A stretch of 35,915 bases of DNA, from assembly GCA_035391225.1 (NCBI GenBank), contig DAOPKN010000023.1, positions 1 to 35,915 on the forward strand, read 5' to 3'. The DNA comes from DAOPKN01 sp035391225. Lineage in GTDB: Bacteria > Thermotogota > Thermotogae > MWEM01. Position numbers and translations under genes: made by a program. Shown in pieces: positions 29,643 through 35,915 of this stretch; the first letter of the stretch is position 1, and every line of letters begins with the position of its first letter. The notes under the pieces were generated by a model. That model saw nothing but the letters and a program-made list of their open reading frames with translations, ran no database searches and was not told where the DNA came from.

Positions 29643-32606
29643 TTATTGTTCCATGGGTTGTTCGCGCATTTCCGGCGCCAGCACCGAAAAGATGGTCTGA
29701 ATGGTTTCCGGTTGCATGGGGATCTGGGTGTGGTCGAAATTCCGGAAATGGAGGCGTTGCTGCCCGAAATCGGATCCCCAGAGTTGCTGGCTGAAAAGGG
29801 GTACCACGGCATCGTTGCGCTCATGCCGGGTGAAATCTTTGCCGGAAACGGTCGTCACCAGGGCTGCCATCTTCTGCATGAAGCCAAATAACAGCGCATA
29901 GCCGGAATTTGTCATGGATTCGCTTCCGTCCAACTCGCAGGAAACCATCGTGGTTTTGCCGTAGAAACGATCGGTTTCGTTCAGTTGGATCAGGTTTTCC
30001 GAGGGAAAAAACAACCCGGCTCCCCATTCTTCGGGCAACTTTCCGTACAGCGTTTGCTTCAAGGCTTTGATGTACTCCGGCGCAACGTAGAACATACTCT
30101 GCCCCCCGGGGAACGGATCCAGCATGGGGTAGCCCTCGGAAAAAAACTTGGCGATAACCTCGGGGTTCTTCTGCGCAAGGGAAATCAACATATCGGCTCC
30201 CTTATCGATCCCTTCATCGTTCAGAAATGCCCGAAAAAGGCTGTAAAGGCTGGGCTGCACGTCGGTTGGCTTGGCGGGTGTGCTGGCAAGGAAATCCAGT
30301 AATCTTGGATTTACCCCTTGGATGATGGTTTGCAGAAGCGTTCCGAGATGCGGCGTATCGATGGTCACGATGTGGTCCAAAAACTCTCCGAGGTACCTTG
30401 TCTGCCCGTCCACCGTGAGCGGAGTGTTTGCTGCTCCCCGCGCGACAAGTCCACCCATGCTGTGCGCTACCAGGAAAATTGTATCATACATCTCCAGGAA
30501 TCCGTGTGCCTGCAAGATTTGGGCCAACTGCTGTCCAAATCCTTCCGCGGGGAGGGAGCTGGTATCGTACACGAACTCGTAGGTGTCCATATCGCTGATC
30601 CCGTTGGACATCATCCAACGATACCACGGATTCCAAACGTCCATCCTCCCCGTGTTTCGCCACAGGTAGCGGGACACGGGAACGATGTTGCCCATGGTGT
30701 CGAAACTGGGCATCTCCTGCTTTCCGTGGATGAAAACGATGGCTTGCGTACTACGCGGAACATTGCTCTGCACCTTTTCCTGGCACGTGTACACTTCTAC
30801 CGGAACCCGGAACAGTTGCCGGTATTCCCGTGGCGGGGAAAGCATCTGCTCGTTGGTCAAAAATTCCGGGATCTTCGAGCCAAACAGGTTTTGGATGAGC
30901 AACGTTTCCGGGTCAGAATTTTGGAATTGCAGCGTGAAAAAGGCATTGCGGGTGGGAACCATGCGCCAGAGTTCCGCAACGGTCTCCCACTTTTTCCAGC
31001 CCAGCAACCGGAACTCGATCTGCTCCACGAGGAACTTCTTCTCCAGCTCCAACAGGTTCAACCCGCTGTTGATAACCGTGGACAGTGTTTTGGCAAGCGT
31101 GCGGGCGGGGTGACGCGCGGTAAACCACAAGAAATCCACCAGCACAAGGGGCAACCCTCCCGTGACTTGGGCGGGGAAGACCGGGTAAACCTTCCGAAAA
31201 ACTTCGCTTTCGTCGGTGGCCAGTTCCAGGCGGGTTTCCATCCAGGCAAAATCCCCCCCGGGCTGCTCCAGTTCCAACTCGGAAATCAGCAAAGCGGATT
31301 CTTGCTCGATCACCACGGGGGTGGCAAGCGGAACGGAGGAAAGGGAAAGGGTACGTGTTCCCGAAAGGAAGTTGCTCAGCGCCACGTACCCGGGATCGTG
31401 GGAAAGCGCGGCGAATAGATCGTTCACTTCTTGCCCTAACTTGTAGGTGTACAACTCGAAGGAACGGGGGTCGAGTTGTTGTTGGCTTTCCCGGTAGCGG
31501 TACATTTCCAGGAAGGTACCCCAGTTTTCCGGGGCCACCCCTTCTTCCAACTTCTCCAGGATGCACAGCGAAAGGGATTGGAAGAAAGCAACCCCGGAAA
31601 GGTAGTCTTCGAGCGAAGAAACGCGGAAAACCCCGTACGTTGCGGACACTTCCTTCACCAGGCTGGTTAAGCGCTGGGCAAGGATTTGGCCAACGTTGTA
31701 CTGCAGGTTGATCCAAATGGCGAACTCCCATGCGAAGGAAAAATGCGAGGTTCCAGCCGATCTGGTGAACAGTTGATCAAAAGGGGTTTTTCCCAAGCTG
31801 GAAAGATCCGGGGGATGGGAAAGTTCTTGGAACAGGTATTCGGAGCTGGTGGCGGCTGAACTCAGCTCCAGGATTTGGGAAACCCGTGTGAAAACAGGGA
31901 TGACTTGCAGAAACGAATCGCGCTCCAACGCGGACCGCATGGAAAAGAAGAGAGGGCGAACCTGTGCCAGGAATTCCCGGGCCAAGGTAGTGTCGTCCAG
32001 CTCGAAGAAACCATCGTTACTACCCACCAGTGCATCTTGGAGGAACAGTGGGAAATTTCGGCAGAATAGCACCTGCATCCGGTGGAGGGTTTTCAGGTAC
32101 GTAGTGAATGTCTCGCGGCGCACGCTATTCTTGAAAGCATCGTTGTATTTTTGGATCAGGTTGGCAGCCTGGTCGTTGAAGCTGTTGAGATAGCTCAGGT
32201 CTTGCATCAACAGCGTGTTGTACGATAGTGAGGAAAAGAAACTTTCCGGGGAGAAAAGGGAGTCGGCAAAAGCCAGGTACAACCGCACCGGCCGCATCGT
32301 TTCGGAGGGCAAGGGTGTTCTTTCCTCCAATCCAGGAAGCGAAAAACAATGGAAGTGGCCCTTGGCATCCAAAACCAACAAGGATTTTTCCGTGGGAAAG
32401 GCGGAGTTCCACGTCAAAAAGGCGCGCCGGGGGTCGATCCCGGCAAAGAAATCCCCAATTTCTCCGGAGCGCAGCGTGGTTTCCTGGCTCATTTTCATTT
32501 GGAAAATGGGTGTGATTTCCTGAACGGAATCTGGCAGGGAAACCGCAAGAACGGTTGAAAGGCTCAGCAGGACGATCCAAAAAAGGCCTCTTGCATTTCG
32601 CAACAT
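29643..32606 (-). CDS. Large secreted alpha/beta hydrolase with C-terminal PGAP1-like lipase domain
   Basis: A 987-residue exported protein. The Sec signal covers about residues 1-22 (FWIVLLSLSTVLAVS). Residues about 25-620 form a long N-terminal region, helical with many Phe/Leu, which I do not recognise. The hydrolase domain starts near residue 645: AIVFIHGKQ (oxyanion region), VAHSMGGLVARG with nucleophile Ser716, TIDTPHLGTLL, NDAVVPLFSQ (Asp932) and FDHTQIP (His959), a complete Ser-Asp-His set. It resembles PGAP1/lipase-like esterases; a lipid or acyl-ester substrate in the envelope is plausible but unproven. It starts 4 bp after the small DUF4258-like gene with AAGGGGTGA as Shine-Dalgarno. 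Confidence 0.85.
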   Translation of the reverse strand: MLRNARGLFWIVLLSLSTVLAVSLPDSVQEITPIFQMKMSQETTLRSGEIGDFFAGIDPRRAFLTWNSAFPTEKSLLVLDAKGHFHCFSLPGLEERTPLPSETMRPVRLYLAFADSLFSPESFFSSLSYNTLLMQDLSYLNSFNDQAANLIQKYNDAFKNSVRRETFTTYLKTLHRMQVLFCRNFPLFLQDALVGSNDGFFELDDTTLAREFLAQVRPLFFSMRSALERDSFLQVIPVFTRVSQILELSSAATSSEYLFQELSHPPDLSSLGKTPFDQLFTRSAGTSHFSFAWEFAIWINLQYNVGQILAQRLTSLVKEVSATYGVFRVSSLEDYLSGVAFFQSLSLCILEKLEEGVAPENWGTFLEMYRYRESQQQLDPRSFELYTYKLGQEVNDLFAALSHDPGYVALSNFLSGTRTLSLSSVPLATPVVIEQESALLISELELEQPGGDFAWMETRLELATDESEVFRKVYPVFPAQVTGGLPLVLVDFLWFTARHPARTLAKTLSTVINSGLNLLELEKKFLVEQIEFRLLGWKKWETVAELWRMVPTRNAFFTLQFQNSDPETLLIQNLFGSKIPEFLTNEQMLSPPREYRQLFRVPVEVYTCQEKVQSNVPRSTQAIVFIHGKQEMPSFDTMGNIVPVSRYLWRNTGRMDVWNPWYRWMMSNGISDMDTYEFVYDTSSLPAEGFGQQLAQILQAHGFLEMYDTIFLVAHSMGGLVARGAANTPLTVDGQTRYLGEFLDHIVTIDTPHLGTLLQTIIQGVNPRLLDFLASTPAKPTDVQPSLYSLFRAFLNDEGIDKGADMLISLAQKNPEVIAKFFSEGYPMLDPFPGGQSMFYVAPEYIKALKQTLYGKLPEEWGAGLFFPSENLIQLNETDRFYGKTTMVSCELDGSESMTNSGYALLFGFMQKMAALVTTVSGKDFTRHERNDAVVPLFSQQLWGSDFGQQRLHFRNFDHTQIPMQPETIQTIFSVLAPEMREQPMEQ

Positions 32607-32610
32607 GGTT

Positions 32611-32877
32611 TCACCCCTTTTTGTTGGAAAAGACGGTCACAACCGCAAGGGAAAGGGGCCGCTTTTCCAGGATGATGGTGATTTCCTTCCACTCCAAGCG
32701 GATACGTCCGTTTCCTTGCAGGGAAACCCTGGCATCCGGGCTTTCCAAGGCTTGCACGATACGCTCCAGTGGAACCTCGCGCTCGAAGGAACGGTGCGCG
32801 GCGTGGAGATCCAGCACAACCGTTTGCCCCAAGCGCCGAATGAACAATTCCGGGTTATCCTGGTTGTTCCCATGCAT
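32611..32877 (-). CDS. Small DUF4258-like protein
   Basis: An 88-residue protein without a signal peptide. The order LDLHAAHRSFEREVPLERIVQALESPD (split: LDLHAAHRSFER, IVQALESPD), then GRIRLEWKEITIILE and LAVVTVF resembles DUF4258, a small RelE/BrnT-like domain in which a conserved H and R face a beta sheet. In other contexts DUF4258 is a toxin-like module; here it sits inside an envelope operon with no partner antitoxin, so a toxin role is not supported. It lies 4 bp after the 408-residue secreted protein and overlaps no other gene. The Shine-Dalgarno is weak, suggesting coupled translation. Confidence 0.6.
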   Translation of the reverse strand: MHGNNQDNPELFIRRLGQTVVLDLHAAHRSFEREVPLERIVQALESPDARVSLQGNGRIRLEWKEITIILEKRPLSLAVVTVFSNKKG

Positions 32878-32881
32878 GGTC

Positions 32882-34108
32882 CTAAAAAATCCGCAGACTT
32901 CTTTTTTCTATCCCGTTTTCCACCGTCTTCCAGCGGAAAAGGGACAACGGGAGCTGGCCATCGCCCGGAGAAGCAAATTCCCAGGAAAAGGGATTCCCCG
33001 TTTCCAAGGAGGACGCCATCTCCTCCAACATCTCCGGGTCGACACCGAACAGGGATTTTTGCACCACGTCGGACACGTTGGAGAGAAGAAGGCGATCGGA
33101 AAGGGGGGTGGCGTGGAGTCCGGGAACACCGTTCCAGGAAAACACCACGTTCGGGAGTTCCTTCTTTTCCAGGCCCCACTGTTCGCTGAACGGTGCAAAA
33201 AAAGGTAGCGGGTCCTTCATCCAGAACACGAGGAGCCACTCTTCTCCCTTGCTTTCCATCTGTACCCATTCACTCCGTTCACACGCCGCGGCACCAAAAC
33301 GGTTCCATTCTTCGTTGGACCCGAAAACCTCCACCGTCCTTTGCATTTCCGCGAAGGCAACATCCCCCGACCAAGCGTGCCAGGACCCCACCACATCGAA
33401 AGGGCTTTTTTGGGCTTGCACTTTTTCCAGCAACCCCGCGGGCAAGGGAGAAACAGCGCGCGTCGCCTGCCGACGTGTTTCCACGAGCAGGAAATGGAAC
33501 GCGTTCTTCCCTTCCACCACCTCCCCGCCAGATTCCAGGAAAAACAGGGTACTCTCCGGGAAATCCTGCCGGAATTTGATGGCGGAGGAGGCCATGTCCA
33601 AAAACTCCTGGTTCGTCGAGAAGAGAACGAAGTCCCGCACGCGTGCACTCACAGTGTTCGGGTGCAACGCTTTCACCCATTGCTCCACACCGGGAAAAAA
33701 GGGGAAGATCACCCCTCCGTTTTGCAGCGCCCCGGAGGTAACATCCAGAAAGGTCTCTAACAGCAACGTCTCTCCCAGTGAAAGCGCGAGAAGATGCTCC
33801 TCCGAACCCGGCGTGTACCAAAAAAACACCACCGGTTGCTGTACCAACGTTTCAAAAACCCCGGGAAACAAGTTTTGTTGCACGGAGAAGAAGGAAACGG
33901 ATTGTTTCCAGCGTTCCAGGAAATGGTACTTTCGCTGGATCGCCTCGAACCCCGGGATGGAAACCAGGCTTTCCAGGGTGGGTTGGGAAGGTGCAAGGTA
34001 GAGCACCTGCAATGCCCCCCCCACCCAGGGAACTTGGGAAAAACCAGAACCTACCAGCAGACAAAAAAGGAAAACAAGTCCGCGTAGGTGCGAAAACGGG
34101 CGCAACAC
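32882..34108 (-). CDS. Secreted protein of unknown function, 408 residues
   Basis: An exported protein encoded directly after bamA. The GTG at 34108 begins 1 base after the bamA stop and yields a Sec signal (LRGLVFLFCLLVGSGFSQ). A longer in-frame start lies inside bamA and is unlikely. TTG 34105 is an alternative. The chain contains two similar-looking segments, DFVLFSTNQEFLDMAS (about residue 170) and RLLLSNVSDVVQKSLFG (about 338), a pattern that recalls DUF3352-type proteins in which an 'own evaluation' strand precedes a helix; the similarity is weak. No catalytic motif is seen. The tight coupling to bamA suggests an envelope role. Confidence 0.7.
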   Translation of the reverse strand: MLRPFSHLRGLVFLFCLLVGSGFSQVPWVGGALQVLYLAPSQPTLESLVSIPGFEAIQRKYHFLERWKQSVSFFSVQQNLFPGVFETLVQQPVVFFWYTPGSEEHLLALSLGETLLLETFLDVTSGALQNGGVIFPFFPGVEQWVKALHPNTVSARVRDFVLFSTNQEFLDMASSAIKFRQDFPESTLFFLESGGEVVEGKNAFHFLLVETRRQATRAVSPLPAGLLEKVQAQKSPFDVVGSWHAWSGDVAFAEMQRTVEVFGSNEEWNRFGAAACERSEWVQMESKGEEWLLVFWMKDPLPFFAPFSEQWGLEKKELPNVVFSWNGVPGLHATPLSDRLLLSNVSDVVQKSLFGVDPEMLEEMASSLETGNPFSWEFASPGDGQLPLSLFRWKTVENGIEKRSLRIF

Positions 34109-34109
34109 C

Positions 34110-35915
34110 TTAGAACATTTGGCCAAACCCAAAGTAAATCCCTCCCCATTTGGGCCCCCCCGACTGCCAGACCATGGGAGAGAAATCCCATCCCACGTCC
34201 AACCGGAGCAACCCAAAACCGGGAATGTTGAAACGGAACCCACCGCCGATACCGGTTCGCCAATCTTCCATCAGGTCCATGGTGCCAAAAGAATCGAACC
34301 CGATGCCGTTATCCATGAACGCGGCGGCTTGCACCCCAAAAGAACCTTCTTGCGTGATGCGGAAACGGTACTCGAAGTTCAGCACGGCCATGTTCTTGGA
34401 AAAAGTGGCATTGTACGGCGCGATACCGCGAATGAAGAAATTGTTCCCCCCTCCCACGGCAAAACCCAGAACGTCCAGCTTGTCGAAAACAGACTGTCCC
34501 AAGAAGATACGTCCCCCGATGGTGTGGCGCGGTGCGAAGGAATAGAACAGGGAGAACGACTCGTGGAGTTTCAACCACGGCTCGGTAGCAAAGGGAAGCG
34601 ACCATTCGGCCCGCGTGAAAAACTGGAATCCCTCGGTGGGATCCGTTTCGTCGTCGCGCTTATCGAACGTATACCCCAAGCCCAGCGTGTAAATATCTCC
34701 CTTGGTGGAAAAGTAGTCGCTTGCCGGCGTGGAAACATCCGAAATGGTCAGGGTTGCTGGAGAAAAGGCGGCACGCTGGTACTTCCCCCAGGTGAAGTCG
34801 GTGGTGATGGTTTGGAAATCGCCGATGTGGAAGCTCAGGTTGGGGATGATGCGGTAACTCTCGTTTTCAAAGAAAACCATGGTGGAAACCGGGGTATCCC
34901 CATCACTGCCGTATTGTACGGTGCGGTAATCCAGCTGGTTCTGGTAATCCAGCGAAATCCCTGCATCGAAGGGGGATCCAAAAACCCTGTCAATACCGTA
35001 GGACAGCGAGAAATTGGGGTATTTTCCCAAGACCGCGGAAAGGCTGATACTCTGCCCTCTCCCCACCGGGTTGACGAGCGAAAGCGAGATCTTGCCGTAA
35101 ATTTGCTGGGCAATGCTGTCTCCCGCGTTTCGTGGGTCAAACGATACTCCGGCGTTCACCGTTACGGAAGTGGTGTTTTCCACGAGGTTCACGATCAGCA
35201 CGGTGCGCGTGGAGGTGGGGCTGAAACCCGCGGAATCGATATCCACGGATTCAAAGTAGCCGGTACGATTCAAGTTGATGTAGGTTTGGCGCAAGTCCGA
35301 CATCTTGATGGCATTTCCAGGTTTCAGCCGAATATGCGGCCACACGAGGTATTCTTGGGTTTTCTGCAGCCCTTGCAAGCGAACTTCCCCCACGAACCCC
35401 TCGGAAACGGAAAAAGTCAACACCCCAGAGTTCTTGTCGTACCGCGGCGTTACGATGGTGTACGGGTACCCTTCCTCCTCGTACACCTTCTTGATGTGCT
35501 GCGCATCCCGCAGTACGTCCATGAGCACGGTTTGCGGATACAAGGAGCTTCGCAGTCCCTTGATCAATTCCGAGGAGGGTAGCAAGGAGTTACCCGTGAA
35601 AACGATCTGGGAGATAGGTTGCCCCTCGGGAACAACGGGATTCAGCCGGATATCCAGCACGAGGTTGACACCGTACATTCCGTTTTCCAGTGGTTGCTCG
35701 ATGACATCGAAACGGTATCCCGTGCTCTCTCCCAGCAAGCCCGTACTGAACATCCGCGAAAGGGCCATTTGGTAATCCAGCGTGGTTGGATAGTACTTCT
35801 TCTCGTTCTTGAGCCATTTCCAGAAATCGTCGATCAAGTCCTTGATCAGCCGTAGGCCCATCAGCTCCTTGACTTCTTCGTAGGTGATGTCTCCCAGCTC
35901 GCCGGTCAGCACGAT
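34110..35915 (-). CDS. bamA: Omp85/BamA-family outer-membrane assembly protein, N-terminus missing
   Basis: The C-terminal 601 residues of an outer-membrane insertase; the frame is open to the right edge. About residues 1-100 of the visible part are the end of an upstream POTRA, then QIVFTGNSLLPSSELIKGL begins a complete POTRA, followed by another with EVRLQGLQKTQEYLVWPHIRL and a DSRIDF-like barrel entry. The 16-strand barrel contains FGSPFDAGISLDYQ, TLGLGYTFDKRDDETDPTEG (the family DxxD...GF region) and the conserved GGGNNFFIRGI near residue 500 (the VRGY-type lock motif). It ends WGGIYFGFGQMF with the terminal Phe. It shows the cell has an outer membrane. The rest of the gene and its promoter are outside the window. 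Confidence 0.93.
   Translation of the reverse strand: MVLTGELGDITYEEVKELMGLRLIKDLIDDFWKWLKNEKKYYPTTLDYQMALSRMFSTGLLGESTGYRFDVIEQPLENGMYGVNLVLDIRLNPVVPEGQPISQIVFTGNSLLPSSELIKGLRSSLYPQTVLMDVLRDAQHIKKVYEEEGYPYTIVTPRYDKNSGVLTFSVSEGFVGEVRLQGLQKTQEYLVWPHIRLKPGNAIKMSDLRQTYINLNRTGYFESVDIDSAGFSPTSTRTVLIVNLVENTTSVTVNAGVSFDPRNAGDSIAQQIYGKISLSLVNPVGRGQSISLSAVLGKYPNFSLSYGIDRVFGSPFDAGISLDYQNQLDYRTVQYGSDGDTPVSTMVFFENESYRIIPNLSFHIGDFQTITTDFTWGKYQRAAFSPATLTISDVSTPASDYFSTKGDIYTLGLGYTFDKRDDETDPTEGFQFFTRAEWSLPFATEPWLKLHESFSLFYSFAPRHTIGGRIFLGQSVFDKLDVLGFAVGGGNNFFIRGIAPYNATFSKNMAVLNFEYRFRITQEGSFGVQAAAFMDNGIGFDSFGTMDLMEDWRTGIGGGFRFNIPGFGLLRLDVGWDFSPMVWQSGGPKWGGIYFGFGQMF

Noticed and set aside
1..35915. CRISPR array, insertion sequence, phage or integrase genes
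   Set aside because: No regularly spaced direct repeats, no transposase or integrase motifs and no target-site duplications were seen on either strand.

Overview
The window is gene-dense bacterial DNA, in the mid-50s % GC by eye. The organism is a diderm: there is an Omp85/BamA protein, a small beta-barrel ending in Phe, and a short SLH/coiled-coil/C-terminal-TM protein resembling the Omp-alpha type of Thermotogota. Solute-binding proteins have Sec signals without a lipobox Cys, and a double-domain glutaredoxin-like protein sits beside thioredoxin reductase, an arrangement I recall from Thermotoga. My best guess is a Thermotogota relative, perhaps a GC-rich lineage. No rRNA or tRNA is present to confirm this.

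Layout. 1-1946 (+): 3' part of a PAS/histidine kinase, then type III pantothenate kinase (coaX). 1936-3404 (-): a DUF3307 membrane protein and a SatD-family protein. 3538-9465 (+): a complete BMP-type ABC importer (binding protein, double ATPase, two permeases) ending in an FGGY sugar kinase, so uptake and phosphorylation of one substrate look coupled. 9462-11046 (-): a MIP18/DUF59 protein and an M20 peptidase. 11176-13401 (-): a secreted VIT + vWA protein with its own terminator. 13531-16108 (+): a membrane GAF/HD-GYP protein and a WecG/TagA glycosyltransferase. 16127-17514 (+): an NfeD/slipin pair. 17536-19233 (+): a glutaredoxin-like protein and thioredoxin reductase behind a perfect palindrome that looks like a CsoR-family operator. 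19304-19909 (-): a small outer-membrane barrel. 20012-26297 (-): an oligopeptide ABC importer (SBP, B, C, D, F) with a DUF1292 gene at its end. 26481-27185 (-): the SLH protein. 28056-35915 (-): one long operon with BamA (running off the right edge), an unknown secreted protein, a small DUF4258-like protein, a 987-residue secreted alpha/beta hydrolase, and a class II GalT.

The most unusual part is 27257-27994, which at first looks like 770 bp of empty DNA. On the minus strand it holds four tiny open frames (25, 33, 48 and 41 codons). Each has a good Shine-Dalgarno at normal spacing. The stretch also has two sigma70-type promoters, an operator-like palindrome over one -35 element, and two intrinsic terminators. 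I recognise none of the peptides. This is my candidate for an undescribed small-protein system.

Regulation visible elsewhere: a 9-bp inverted repeat straddles the -35 of the oligopeptide operon, and a 12-bp hairpin lies between its binding-protein and permease genes. The same promoter form (TTGCAA, 18 bp, TATA(A/C)T) precedes satD and the small barrel gene.
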